Positions 40,084-49,042 of a DNA stretch of 64,000 bases are shown piece after piece. How positions within the stretch are numbered: the first letter of the stretch is position 1; each line of letters opens with the position of its first letter. Source of the stretch: Microbacterium soli (GTDB lineage Bacteria > Actinomycetota > Actinomycetes > Actinomycetales > Microbacteriaceae); the NCBI RefSeq assembly GCF_039539005.1, contig NZ_BAABCP010000001.1, positions 682,001 through 746,000 of the forward strand. The letters are read 5' to 3'. Under the pieces are notes generated by a model. It made no database searches. It worked only from the letters and a program-made list of their open reading frames with translations, and had not been told where the DNA came from. The position numbers and the translations under genes were made by a program.

Positions 40084-41220
40084 TGAAAATCGTCCCGGAT
40101 ATGTGGCAATCGCCCGATCGTAAAGCTCCTCCAAGACAGCTGTCTGGGCGACGATGTTGAACTTCTCCTCCACTCGGGCCCTGGCCGATCGCCCCATCCG
40201 CTCGCGTCTTTCAGGGTCGCTCACCAATGCGACGATATGTTCAGAGAGTGCCTCAACGTCTCCTTCATCGGCAAGAAGTCCGGTTTCGCCTTCAATGACG
40301 AATTCCGGAACTCCTGCATGTCGGTACCCGACGGCGGGCACACCAAACGCCGCGGTTTCCATATAGACCGTCGGTAATCCCTCGGCATCTCCAGTGGATG
40401 CACGTTTCGACGGACCGACGAACAGCTCGGCTGATGCAATCGCCTTCCGAACCTCCGAAGGGGTGCGTGAACCCTGGAACGTCACCGAGAGGCCAAGCGC
40501 ATGCGCCTCCGCTTCAAGTTCGGGTCGCTGCGGTCCGTCTCCGACGATGGTCACGGAGAGTTCATAACCGAGCTTGTCGGTCGCCTTACGCGTAGCCTTC
40601 AGCAAGTCTGAGACGCCCTTTTTCTCGACAAGGCGACCGACGAACACAATATTCCATTCCTTGATCTCCGCAGCGCTGACGGAATCCGGCACGGGAATTC
40701 CAATATGATGCACGACGATCTTGCCTGGATCCGCGCCCCAACGGATGGCTTCCCCTCGGATGAACTCTGACACGGCGATGAGCAGATGCGCCTCCTTGAA
40801 CACCTGACGGAGCCGCCGCCGTGCGCGTCTCCCCATGCCACCCGTGGCTGCGGGCATCTTGGTCACATCTTGGCCGTGCAGCGTGACCACCAGCGGCACA
40901 CGCAGCTTTCTTGCGGCGGGGGAGATTCTCCATCCATCTTGCGCAAAGTGTGCGTGGACAAGATCGGGTCGTTGTTCGCGTAACGCGCTGAGCACCGCGG
41001 GAGAACGCCGTGTCACACGGAAGAAGCGGTACCGCAACGTATCGATGACGCTCCCACCGAACACGACTTTGTCGTCGGACGCGGAGAGCGGGGAGACCTC
41101 CCGCACGGCGCCCAACATCGACGGCGACCAGGACAGCAACTGGCCGACCTGGTTCCGGATGAATGTCTCCGACGCGGGCAACAGATCCGTCCGCCATACA
41201 GACACACGATGCCTGGTCAT
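40039..41220 (-). CDS. Glycosyltransferase family 4 (WcaL/EpsF-like)
   Basis: 393 residues. It has LPASETFIRNQVGQL at the start, LVHAHFAQDGWRI, LVVTLHGQDVT, IVFVGRLVEKKGVSDLL and STGDAEGLPTVYMETAAFGVPAVG with intact EX7E. The SETFIxxQ and HAHF motifs mark the colanic-acid-type subgroup. Its 3' end overlaps the flippase gene tail-to-tail. It is the third gene of a minus-strand group starting at the Stealth gene (43267). The sequence is visibly AT-richer than average here. Confidence 0.9.
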   Translation of the reverse strand: MTRHRVSVWRTDLLPASETFIRNQVGQLLSWSPSMLGAVREVSPLSASDDKVVFGGSVIDTLRYRFFRVTRRSPAVLSALREQRPDLVHAHFAQDGWRISPAARKLRVPLVVTLHGQDVTKMPAATGGMGRRARRRLRQVFKEAHLLIAVSEFIRGEAIRWGADPGKIVVHHIGIPVPDSVSAAEIKEWNIVFVGRLVEKKGVSDLLKATRKATDKLGYELSVTIVGDGPQRPELEAEAHALGLSVTFQGSRTPSEVRKAIASAELFVGPSKRASTGDAEGLPTVYMETAAFGVPAVGYRHAGVPEFVIEGETGLLADEGDVEALSEHIVALVSDPERRERMGRSARARVEEKFNIVAQTAVLEELYDRAIATYPGRFSLSAQKLTRRVDQDP

Positions 41221-41314
41221 ACTTTCACCAGGTCCAAGAACTCATCCGCGAATTCCCTATAGACCATTGAGAACCCGTGCCTCCCCTCAAGTGCCTTGGA
41301 TCCATGCAACTGAC

Positions 41315-42208
41315 TCACCCACGTCGACCGGGAGAATACGTGAACCCCCGAAGACGGTTCCAGACACCGACGACTGGTCGCACCGGATTCCCAGTAAGTA
41401 GCTGTCCGAACAAGTGATAGATTCTCTTCACCCAGGACGGATCGGCCACACGAAGCTGCGAATGAATCATGCGGCGCATCTCACGCTTCTGGGCCCGTGA
41501 GAACTTCGCCTCGTGCTTTGCGTAGAAGTACCTCAATGCCTCGACGCGCCCTAGCGACTTGGTCGTCAGTTGCCCGAGATCATGAAGATGGCGCCGAAGA
41601 AGTCTCTCCTCGACGACCACATAATCACGTCCGCTCTCGAGATAACGGATAAAGAAATCAGCATCATTCAGTCCGCGGGCGCGCGGGTCGAACCCACCGA
41701 TGGCCGACCACGCCTCTCGAGTGATGAGAAAGTTGCCGCCTGACATGCCGGCCGGTGGGATTGCCGCGGAACTGGGACTATGACCCGCCCTGATCGTCTC
41801 CCCCGGCCACGTCTTGTCGCCGCGAATCTGCTCAACCCAGCTGACCGCAAGCTCAGCCCTGGTTTCAGCTTGGAGCGCGCGCTGCGTCGCCTCCAGGAAC
41901 CGCGGGTGCCAGGCGTCATCGTCGTCGAGGCAAGCGATCAGCTCCCCCGAGGAGACCTCAACCCCCGCGTTGCGACTAGCCCCCGCCGAGTTGAACTCAT
42001 TGCGGGCGTCCACGTAACGAACTGGTACTTCCGACTGAGCATCTATGCGCTCAACAAGCGCGCGCGTAGTGTCCGACCCGGTGTCATCGGCAACGATGAC
42101 CTCTGCTGGTGACACGGTCTGTGAGAGCACCGAGTCGATGGCACGCAACAGCATGTCATCGCGCTGGTGGGTCGGGATGATGCAACTGATGGATGGGGCT
42201 GGTGTCAT
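41315..42208 (-). CDS. Glycosyltransferase family 2
   Basis: 297 residues, GT-A fold. It starts with SISCIIPTHQRDDMLLRAIDSVL, then VIVADDTGSD, the metal site CLDDDDAWHPRF and GLNDADFFIRYLESG near the catalytic base. The size is typical of the family. It follows the Stealth gene by nine bases and precedes the GT4 gene by 94 bp, so it belongs to the same minus-strand transcript. Donor and acceptor are not predictable. Confidence 0.9.
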   Translation of the reverse strand: MTPAPSISCIIPTHQRDDMLLRAIDSVLSQTVSPAEVIVADDTGSDTTRALVERIDAQSEVPVRYVDARNEFNSAGASRNAGVEVSSGELIACLDDDDAWHPRFLEATQRALQAETRAELAVSWVEQIRGDKTWPGETIRAGHSPSSAAIPPAGMSGGNFLITREAWSAIGGFDPRARGLNDADFFIRYLESGRDYVVVEERLLRRHLHDLGQLTTKSLGRVEALRYFYAKHEAKFSRAQKREMRRMIHSQLRVADPSWVKRIYHLFGQLLTGNPVRPVVGVWNRLRGFTYSPGRRG

Positions 42209-42217
42209 GACGCCAGA

Positions 42218-43267
42218 TCACGCATATTCGTAATCGCTAACCTCCGGAAATCGTGCCTGGAACGCTCGCGCCAGCGTTGCTTCTCGTACATCTAGATCAT
42301 CGATTGCCGCATCGTTGAGGCAGAACTGCGCATACTTTTCCGACTCGATTGCGGCGATGATCGGGGCTAGATCTCCAGATAATGAGAAGTATCTACCCAG
42401 CGTCTTCTTTGAGCGAGCGGTGTACGCGCCCCGCGCGAAATGCCACATGGATGCGTAGTACAGAGGGGCAACATCCAGAGGTGATCTGAAGACGGCGCGG
42501 CTCGCCGCGGCGATCGCCTCCGGCTCCGCAGCGAATGCCTCTTCGACGACTGTTCGCAAGAACGGCATTCCGACGTGCGGATCGGTCACAGGAGGAATTA
42601 CGCTCGACGCGAGAAACAGAGGCGCGCGAGCAAGCATCGCTCCCGATGCTGGTCGCAACGTCCTCCGTACGACGTGACTCCAGTATTCCCGTCTGGAGAA
42701 GTGTCGGTTGATCAATCCAGAAGCGTTCAACATGGCATGAGCACGGTCATCACCGTCGGCGAGAATCGTGGGCACGTTGACCCCATATGGAAGCCCGCCA
42801 GGGAAGAAGAAGTCCGGCCGCAACGGTCTCCCGATATAGAAGTCATCGTTGAAGTAGACGAACTTCTCACTCAGACCTTCGAGGCGGAGCAACTGCGACT
42901 CAACGGCGTGGGAATTGAATGTCTGCACATCGTCGCCCAACAACTCTTGGTCGCTGACGACTGACAGACGAGGATGCGACACATCCAACCACTCCGGCAA
43001 TCGCCCCGCGTGCACGAGGTATATCCGTCGAACCCATGGGCAGTGCTTCTCGATGGAGCGAAACCAGTATCGGAACAGACCCCACTCTCGATGCCGCTCT
43101 TCTCCTGCACCGCCACCACTGACCGACAGCCCGTGCTTTCGACGTGCGCTATCGCGACGTGCGCGCCATTCAAGATCGTCGCTGTTGACCCAGGTCACGA
43201 CGAAGTCGATGGGGTCTGCCGACAATGATGTTCCTGACTCGTGCGGTAAACGAGAAGGATGCCCCAT
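42218..43267 (-). CDS. Stealth-family capsule hexose-1-phosphate transferase
   Basis: 349 residues. Conserved region 1 is PIDFVVTWVNSDDLEW. Region 2 includes EWGLFRYWFRSIEKHCPWVRRIYLV and NSHAVESQLLRLEGLSEKFVYFNDDFYIG. Regions 3 and 4 follow (PHVGMPFLRTVVEEAF and the SEKYAQFCLNDA end). The family makes phosphodiester-linked capsule polymers by transferring a sugar-1-phosphate, and is shared by pathogens and eukaryotic GlcNAc-1-phosphotransferase. ATG 43267 has GGGAGGA six bases before it. It begins an operon with the GT2 and GT4 genes below it. Confidence 0.88.
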   Translation of the reverse strand: MGHPSRLPHESGTSLSADPIDFVVTWVNSDDLEWRARRDSARRKHGLSVSGGGAGEERHREWGLFRYWFRSIEKHCPWVRRIYLVHAGRLPEWLDVSHPRLSVVSDQELLGDDVQTFNSHAVESQLLRLEGLSEKFVYFNDDFYIGRPLRPDFFFPGGLPYGVNVPTILADGDDRAHAMLNASGLINRHFSRREYWSHVVRRTLRPASGAMLARAPLFLASSVIPPVTDPHVGMPFLRTVVEEAFAAEPEAIAAASRAVFRSPLDVAPLYYASMWHFARGAYTARSKKTLGRYFSLSGDLAPIIAAIESEKYAQFCLNDAAIDDLDVREATLARAFQARFPEVSDYEYA

Positions 43268-43322
43268 ATGTCGTCCTCCCGTACGCGCGGGGCTACGTCC
43301 GCAACAGTCAAAGCCCCACACG

Positions 43323-43328
43323 ATGCTA
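43323..43328 (-). promoter_or_regulatory. -10 box of the Stealth operon
   Basis: Minus-strand TAGCAT. Predicts a start near 43316, so the transcript would begin with the stem at 43312-43317 that pairs with 43289-43294. Confidence 0.4.
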
Positions 43329-43501
43329 TCAGCGGCTGCGTGCGACCCGCTCGTCTTCCAATCCTCCATCGCGACGTCGTGCGATCATTCCCTCTCCCGT
43401 ACCGACGCTCTACGAAGTCGATCGTGCGGTGGAGCGGGCCTCCATGCCACAATGTAACTGGCTGGGCGTGTGGGGACATGCTCGGCCAAGAGTAGGACAC
43501 A

Positions 43502-43544
43502 AGCCCTCGCGGGCTGTCGTCGGCTGACCTGGGGCAGACCGACG
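43502..43544 (+). promoter_or_regulatory. Leader hairpins, one with an ACCTGGGG loop, before the second phosphotransferase
   Basis: AGCCC-tcgc-GGGCT (43502-43515) is followed by a longer stem, CGTCGG plus CTG pairing with CAG, a bulged A, then CCGACG (43518-43544), with loop ACCTGGGG. The bulge-and-G-loop layout recalls the hairpin at 8104-8124 before the first phosphotransferase gene. Confidence 0.45.
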
Positions 43545-43591
43545 GATACACCATGCGTCCCGCAACGTAGTCGTTCAGGAGGCGGCTGTCG

Positions 43592-45073
43592 ATGACCCTA
43601 GGAGAGAGTATTCGGCTGCTCACGGCCGCGCCTGTGAGCACGCGGGTGGAACGGCAGCAGCGTCGGTACGCGCACCTGGTCGCGACGACCGACGCCCTCA
43701 TCGTCACTGCGGCCGTGTTCGGTGCGCACCTGCTGCGATTCGGGCTCAACGACGAGCCCCTCGCGATCGGCGAGCGGAGCATCGACTTCGAGGTCGGGTA
43801 CGTCGTCACCTCACTCCTCTTCATCGCCGGCTGGCTGCTGTCCCTGCAGGTCTCCGGCACCCGCGATCCCAGCGTCCTCGAGGGCGGATCGACCGAATAC
43901 CGGCACATCCTCGACGCCACCATGAGGGTCTTCGGCACACTCGCGATCCTGGCCCTGGTGTTCCAGATCCAGTTCGGGCGGTTCTACCTGCTGATCGCCC
44001 TGCCCACGGGGGTCGCGCTACTCATCCTCTCCCGCTGGTTGTGGCACCGCTGGCTTCGTCGACAGCGTTCCGCCGGCCATTACCTCCAGCGCGCCATCGT
44101 CATCGGCGACCGACTGAAGGCGACGCACATCACCGAGAAGATCCTGCGGGATCCCGCATCGGGCATCCGGATCATCGGAGCCGTCACCACGCACGGCACG
44201 CGAGAGCCCATCGCCGACGGCGTACCGGTGCTCGGAGACTTCGACGACGTGCACGACATCATCGACTCGCACCAGATCGACTCGGTGATCCTCTCCACCG
44301 CCGATGCGATCACCCCCGAGCGCGCGCGACGGTTCGGCTGGGCACTCGACCAGAAGCGCATCGGCCTCATCGTGGCGCCTGCGCTGACCGACATCGCCGG
44401 CCCCCGCATCCACACCAGGCCGGTCTCGGGGCTGCCCCTCATCCACGTGGAGTATCCGCACTTCGAGGGGCGCCAGCGCATCGCCAAGCGCGCCTTCGAC
44501 ATCATCGGCTCTCTCATCCTCCTCGTGCTCTTCTCCCCCGTGATGATCGCTGTCGCGCTCGCGGTGAAGCTCACCAGTCCAGGGCCGATCTTCTACGCGC
44601 AGGAACGCGTCGGGCTGCACGGCAAGCCGTTCAAGATGTTCAAGTTCCGCTCCATGGTCGTCGGCGCCGACGATCAGCTGAAGTCTCTGCTCGACCAGCA
44701 GGGCACGGCCGACAGACCGCTGTTCAAAGTCGACGACGACCCGCGGATCACACCAGTCGGCCGGTTCATCCGCCGGTACTCCCTCGACGAACTGCCACAG
44801 TTCGCGAATGCTCTCATCGGCACGATGAGCCTGGTCGGCCCGCGACCGCAGCGCGCAGCCGAGGTCGCGCTCTACGATGACGACGCCCACCGCCGTCTGT
44901 TCATGAAGCCCGGAATCACCGGCCTCTGGCAGGTCAGCGGCCGCTCCGACCTGTCGTGGGACGACGCGATCCGCCTCGACCTCTACTACGTCGAGAACTG
45001 GTCGATCACCACCGACATCGTCGTCACCGCAAAGACGGCCGGCGCCATCATCAGACCCTCCGGCGCGCAGTGA
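43592..45073 (+). CDS. Polyprenyl-phosphate sugar phosphotransferase (WbaP/CpsE-like), copy 2
   Basis: 493 residues, a clear paralogue of 8192-9700. It shares the order of four helices, a central soluble segment ([19 protein letters not shown]), helix five ([22 protein letters not shown]) and the catalytic domain with [49 protein letters not shown] and [18 protein letters not shown] (the long motifs run together in the protein). It starts repeat-unit assembly on undecaprenyl phosphate. AGGAGG lies nine bases before the ATG. Two such genes imply two polymers or two priming sugars. Confidence 0.92.
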   Translation: MTLGESIRLLTAAPVSTRVERQQRRYAHLVATTDALIVTAAVFGAHLLRFGLNDEPLAIGERSIDFEVGYVVTSLLFIAGWLLSLQVSGTRDPSVLEGGSTEYRHILDATMRVFGTLAILALVFQIQFGRFYLLIALPTGVALLILSRWLWHRWLRRQRSAGHYLQRAIVIGDRLKATHITEKILRDPASGIRIIGAVTTHGTREPIADGVPVLGDFDDVHDIIDSHQIDSVILSTADAITPERARRFGWALDQKRIGLIVAPALTDIAGPRIHTRPVSGLPLIHVEYPHFEGRQRIAKRAFDIIGSLILLVLFSPVMIAVALAVKLTSPGPIFYAQERVGLHGKPFKMFKFRSMVVGADDQLKSLLDQQGTADRPLFKVDDDPRITPVGRFIRRYSLDELPQFANALIGTMSLVGPRPQRAAEVALYDDDAHRRLFMKPGITGLWQVSGRSDLSWDDAIRLDLYYVENWSITTDIVVTAKTAGAIIRPSGAQ

Positions 45074-45132
45074 CCCCGGGCGGCGGGCGGGCACCGTCCC
45101 CTCACAGCCTTCCTGCATGTCGCCAGGCCCGA

Positions 45133-45138
45133 TAGCAT
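45133..45138 (+). promoter_or_regulatory. -10 box of the acyltransferase gene
   Basis: TAGCAT, 29 bp before the ATG at 45168; the ribosome binding site GAGGGGA follows. Same hexamer as upstream of the Stealth and 22855-23871 genes. Confidence 0.42.
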
Positions 45139-45167
45139 GACCTCACTGGGGTCGAGGGGACATTCAC

Positions 45168-46229
45168 ATGGATCGTGTGGCTGAACGCGCCTCCGCGCGA
45201 GACGGTTACATTCCCGCTCTCGACGGACTGCGCGCCATCGCCGTCCTCGCCGTGTTCCTACTGCACCTGGCGGGCGCCTACTTCCCCGGCGGTGCCGTCG
45301 GTGTCGACATCTTCTTCGTGCTCTCCGCCTTCCTCATCACCGGCCTGCTGACCGCCGAGTTCGAGAAGCACGGCCGGGTGCGGTTCGGGGCCTTCTATCT
45401 GCGCCGGGCGTTCCGCCTGCTGCCTGCCCTGTTCGTGTGGCTTGTGATCGCATCCATCACGGCTGTTCTCGCCGGTGAATCGACGAAGGTGCCGTGGAGC
45501 GTCTCGGGCGCGCTGTTCTACTTCAACGACTTCCAACAGGCGTGGACCGACCGCGTCGCGGCGGCGTTCAACCAATCGTGGTCGCTCAGCGTCGAGGAGC
45601 AGTTCTACTTCGTGTGGCCGCCGTTGCTCGTCCTCGTGCTCCTGCGCACCACACGTCGCACACAGCGGTGGTTCCTGCACGCCTCTGTCGTCGCCGCGGC
45701 GGCTATCGCCTTCGCTGGACCGAACTACTTCCTGCCGACCGGGCATCTGCTGCCTCTCGTGATCGGATGCTGGGCCGCCGAGCAGCACGCCCACGGCCGC
45801 TCCCGCTGGGTCGAGATCGTGGCCCGTCAGCCGTGGCTCGGCGCCTCTGCCCTGGTCGTCTTCGCATTCGCGACGGTGTTCGTGATTCGCCCCCTGAACG
45901 TCCCCATGTTCCTGCTGATCAGCGCAGCGGGGGCTGCGATCATCCTCAACATCACCTCGGGCCGCGACAGCTTCGTCACCAGGATGCTGGCGAGCAGTAC
46001 ACCGCGCTGGGTCGGCGAACGCTCATACGGCATATACCTCTACGGGCTGACGCTCATGCAGCTCGTCCCGATCATCATCCCGGGGATCGAGCTGAAATGG
46101 GCGGCGCCGATCGACGTCATCGTGACGCTCGTGGTCGTCGCACTCTCTTATCACTTCATCGAAGCGCCGATCCGCGCGTGGGGCCGGAACCGACTGCACC
46201 GCCGACCCGTCGCGGAACAGGTGGGATGA
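45168..46229 (+). CDS. Membrane O-acyltransferase (acyltransferase 3, OafA/YrhL type)
   Basis: 353 residues with about ten membrane helices. The N-terminal motif ALDGLRAIAVLAVFLLH ends in the conserved His (H33). FYLRRAFRLLPAL holds the conserved arginines, and NQSWSLSVEEQFYFVWP is the SxExxFY motif of the family. It moves acyl groups across the membrane to decorate sugars, probably acetylating this locus's polymer. It ends 22 bp from the convergent GT11-like gene. The start is ATG 45168 behind GAGGGGA. Confidence 0.88.
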   Translation: MDRVAERASARDGYIPALDGLRAIAVLAVFLLHLAGAYFPGGAVGVDIFFVLSAFLITGLLTAEFEKHGRVRFGAFYLRRAFRLLPALFVWLVIASITAVLAGESTKVPWSVSGALFYFNDFQQAWTDRVAAAFNQSWSLSVEEQFYFVWPPLLVLVLLRTTRRTQRWFLHASVVAAAAIAFAGPNYFLPTGHLLPLVIGCWAAEQHAHGRSRWVEIVARQPWLGASALVVFAFATVFVIRPLNVPMFLLISAAGAAIILNITSGRDSFVTRMLASSTPRWVGERSYGIYLYGLTLMQLVPIIIPGIELKWAAPIDVIVTLVVVALSYHFIEAPIRAWGRNRLHRRPVAEQVG

Positions 46230-46251
46230 TGCACGCCTCGGCTCCGACCGA

Positions 46252-47088
46252 TCAATGGAAACCGTCCAGCGCCGTCCACGCCGGATCCAGCTGGTGAGCA
46301 TCACTCCCATGCGCCATACGCGCGTGGAAGCGCGGCATCACGATCCGCGTGTCATCATGCAACGCGTCCGCGATGTACGCACCCCAGTATGAGAAAGTCG
46401 AATTCGCGCCGATCAACGTGCGAGCGTGAGCGAGCACGAGCAGGTTCTGCAGCGCATCCGGTTCGGCGTATTCGACGTCTCCGACCGCTCCGCGCAACAT
46501 CCGATCCAGATGCTCTCTGCACCACTCCGCATCACCCGAGACGACCAACGCACCATTCGACGATGAAACGTGCCGAAGCGCCTCCTCGAGGTACGACGCG
46601 ATGTTGAAACCGTGCTTCGGCTCGAACTCCGTACCGTAGAAGTCCCCCCGGCGAACGTTCACGACCAGCCGCTCCTCACGGCCCGCATCCACCCGGTCGG
46701 TGAACACATCGCGGATGAAAGCGTGCAGTTGCGCCCTCGAGTAATCGACGCCGAACCGCTGATACAGCCAGTCCCGGTCCCACTCTCGTCGATCTGAGAA
46801 GCGCACCTCCCTTGGTGACGCCGTGAGGGCGCGCAGCGCGGGAAACTCCTCCCACCACTCCGCCATCCCCTGCGACTGGCGCACCACGACATCCGATCCA
46901 TCCGCACGTCGAAGATGCACCTGCAGCCACAGATACAGCAGGTTGCCCAGCCGCATCCCTGCAGGCGGGGCATCCAGCAACACGCGATCTCCGCGACGAA
47001 GCACGTCCACTGCACTCGCTGCACCGCCTTCCGCGGCGTTGAGCGCGCGTCGGGCGAGACGCTTGGCCGCGCGCAGACCACCAGACAT
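46252..47088 (-). CDS. GT11-like (alpha-1,2-fucosyltransferase-type) glycosyltransferase
   Basis: 278 residues. Motifs in order: MRLGNLLYLWLQVHL (like the GNxxFQY start of GT11), LVVNVRRGDFYG (the HxRRGDY-like motif I) and LIGANSTFSYWGAYIA (motif SNSSFSWWxA). It is slightly short, and the motifs are drifted, so the donor may not be GDP-fucose; GT11-like enzymes in EPS loci often have unknown donors. Its ATG overlaps the stop of the upstream gene (TGATG). It is the last gene of the 49002-46252 operon. Confidence 0.78.
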   Translation of the reverse strand: MSGGLRAAKRLARRALNAAEGGAASAVDVLRRGDRVLLDAPPAGMRLGNLLYLWLQVHLRRADGSDVVVRQSQGMAEWWEEFPALRALTASPREVRFSDRREWDRDWLYQRFGVDYSRAQLHAFIRDVFTDRVDAGREERLVVNVRRGDFYGTEFEPKHGFNIASYLEEALRHVSSSNGALVVSGDAEWCREHLDRMLRGAVGDVEYAEPDALQNLLVLAHARTLIGANSTFSYWGAYIADALHDDTRIVMPRFHARMAHGSDAHQLDPAWTALDGFH

Positions 47089-47978
47089 CAGCCGGCCTCA
47101 CCGTCAGCGACCACACGGATCGGCTCACCACCCGGCGGCTCCGGGATGCGCGAAAGGCGGTAGCGGCCATCGTCCCGCCGCCGCAGCGGCGTGGTCGCGA
47201 CGGTGAGTAGCGGATGCCTCGTCCGCCACACCCAGCGGCGATACACCTGCGGAGCCTGCATGTGCTCACTGTGCCCCGACCAGCCGAACTTGCGCTTGAT
47301 CACATCTGGCTCGCGCACCCACGAGAAGTGCAGCACACCATCGTTCGGAGCGATCACAGCATGCACCTGTGCATCCGCGGGCCGCCACGGATCTGTGTTC
47401 CGCGGCGCGAAATCCACTCGGAACAACTCGGCATCCGTCTGCCGTGCGTGCCGAAGCTGGGAGCCCGCGCGCACGGCCAGCGGGCCCGGATACGAGGCAG
47501 CGATGCCCCAGAATCGTCGCGTCACCTCGAGGTAGCGTCCAGGGCTCGTGCGCGTGTACAGCCATCGCGAAGGGAAGTCCAGCCCAGCCGCCCCGCTGGT
47601 CTCGGCTCTGTGCAGCATGTCGAAGAACACGTCGGGCGAGCGCATCACCTCGTCGGTGTCGAGCTGCAGCACCCAGTCGGCGTCCTCCGACGCCTGCTCC
47701 AGCGCGATCTGGCGCTGGTGGGTGTCGTTGGCAAGGCCGGTCTCGCCAGGTCTCGCGAAGTCCCCAGGGGCGAGGACGATCTTGCGATCGGTGTCGAGCG
47801 CAGAGATGATCCGCAGACACTGTTCCAGAGGAAGCGGGGTGCCGTTCCACGACGTGTGGGTGCGGTCGTACGACGCCACGATCCGATCCACCCGGTCATA
47901 GTAGGAGCTGACGCTCTCACGCAGATAGCTCGGATCGGCCAGCAGCACATATGCTGTCCGCCGCACACGTGTGCCCAT
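47088..47978 (-). CDS. GT2-like glycosyltransferase
   Basis: 296 residues. It has a GT-A-like layout: TAYVLLADPSYLRESVSSYY at the start and ADWVLQLDTDEVM as the DxD metal site at about 110-122, followed by FHFSW-like HFSWVREPDVIKRKFG near the acceptor side. It resembles the diverse DTDE-type group that includes glycosyltransferase family 92-like proteins. ATG 47978 was chosen as it gives the natural beginning; an earlier in-frame start at 48017 adds 13 residues. It sits ten bases after the upstream gene. Confidence 0.72.
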   Translation of the reverse strand: MGTRVRRTAYVLLADPSYLRESVSSYYDRVDRIVASYDRTHTSWNGTPLPLEQCLRIISALDTDRKIVLAPGDFARPGETGLANDTHQRQIALEQASEDADWVLQLDTDEVMRSPDVFFDMLHRAETSGAAGLDFPSRWLYTRTSPGRYLEVTRRFWGIAASYPGPLAVRAGSQLRHARQTDAELFRVDFAPRNTDPWRPADAQVHAVIAPNDGVLHFSWVREPDVIKRKFGWSGHSEHMQAPQVYRRWVWRTRHPLLTVATTPLRRRDDGRYRLSRIPEPPGGEPIRVVADGEAG

Positions 47979-47988
47979 GGCTGTAATC

Positions 47989-49002
47989 CTACCGAGAGGC
48001 GTTGGTCCGAAGTACACGGCGCAACCGACTCAGCGCTGCACCTGGGGCCGCCAATAAGACGGCACCGATCACCCGCAAGAATCGAAGCCGAGGCGCCGCG
48101 ATGAACGCCTCCCAGTTCAATCGGAGCACTCTGTCCGGGGCATATGCCGCCGCCGCGGCCGGCAATGCTGAGCGGACGCGTTCCGAGAGCTGCGGAGTGC
48201 GGCTCAGTGTTCGCAGCGCGTCGAGATAATCTTCAGCAGAATCACTCGATGCGACCACCATCGTCTCGCCATCCCGACCCGTCTCCAGATACCCGACATA
48301 CGGGCCGCACACCGGGATGGCCCCTGCCCGCCAGGCCGCGACCAGTTTCGTGGGCGGCTTGCTAAGCGGGTCGGCCCGCGCGGGGTGCGTGCACAGCACC
48401 GCGTCGACGTCTGTGAAGTCCTCCCAGCGTCCGTCTCTCTCCGTGTCGATGCGCAGAGACAACCCAAGATCGTTGAGAGCGCGGATGAAGTCCGGGCCCA
48501 TCCAGTCCGGAACATTGTAGGAATATGCCTTCAGCGCGATCACACGAAGACTGTCGCCCCGCGATGCATCACGCGGATGCAGGCCGCGCTGCGGAAGCAG
48601 CGGGAGCACGCGCTGACGCGACCGGTGCACACTCGCACGCGTCGGCATCGCCTCGAGCGTCGTGAACATCGGAGCGCGCACGCTGAGCTCCGTGTCCACG
48701 CGGAGCACTACCACCGCCGGTCGCCGCCTTGCCCGCAGCAGAGCTGCACCGAGACGCAACGTCATCCGTGCTGGAATCTGAGGCTGGTGCGCGACCAGCT
48801 CCTCCATCGAGACGACCACCGAGCTCGTCTTGCGCGCGATGACCGGTCCGATCGTCACGCTCCGGCCGTCGGCGCGCATCCGATGGAACAACTCAAGGAA
48901 CGCATGCCCGTAGGCGGTCAGATGCAGTCCGGGTTCAGTATCCGGGTCCCACGGTTCGATCGCCTCCGGATGGCGCGTCCAGAAGTGCACATGCGCTGGC
49001 AT
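47989..49002 (-). CDS. Probable GT-B-type glycosyltransferase, divergent
   Basis: 337 residues. The first half shows few known motifs (HVHFWTRHPEAIEPWD, LTAYGHAFLELFHRM). The C-terminal half has DAVLCTHPARADPLSKPPTKLVAAWRAGAIPVCGP and then ETMVVASSDSAEDYLDALRTL, the pattern of a GT-B nucleotide-sugar site. The exact family is not recognised. ATG 49002 is preceded by GGGAGG six bases away, deciding this start over longer in-frame ones that read through repeat copy E. It is the first gene of a three-gene minus-strand operon. Confidence 0.65.
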   Translation of the reverse strand: MPAHVHFWTRHPEAIEPWDPDTEPGLHLTAYGHAFLELFHRMRADGRSVTIGPVIARKTSSVVVSMEELVAHQPQIPARMTLRLGAALLRARRRPAVVVLRVDTELSVRAPMFTTLEAMPTRASVHRSRQRVLPLLPQRGLHPRDASRGDSLRVIALKAYSYNVPDWMGPDFIRALNDLGLSLRIDTERDGRWEDFTDVDAVLCTHPARADPLSKPPTKLVAAWRAGAIPVCGPYVGYLETGRDGETMVVASSDSAEDYLDALRTLSRTPQLSERVRSALPAAAAAYAPDRVLRLNWEAFIAAPRLRFLRVIGAVLLAAPGAALSRLRRVLRTNASR

Positions 49003-49042
49003 CCGTCGCCTCCCCTCGCGCCATCGTATCCCACCGCCACGT

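Larger units (their letters stand above)
43268..43591. other. 324-bp divergent intergenic region
   Basis: No gene was found here. It holds the Stealth promoter (minus TAGCAT at 43323-43328), a leader hairpin with stem GGGGCT/AGCCCC (43289-43294 with 43312-43317), and on the other side two hairpins before the second phosphotransferase gene. The middle (about 43330-43480) shows nothing recognisable. Confidence 0.5.

Noticed and set aside
45139..45153. A G-loop hairpin (GACC/GGTC) before the acyltransferase gene as another member of the leader family.
   Set aside because: The stem is four base pairs and would overlap the predicted transcript start, so it may not be transcribed whole.
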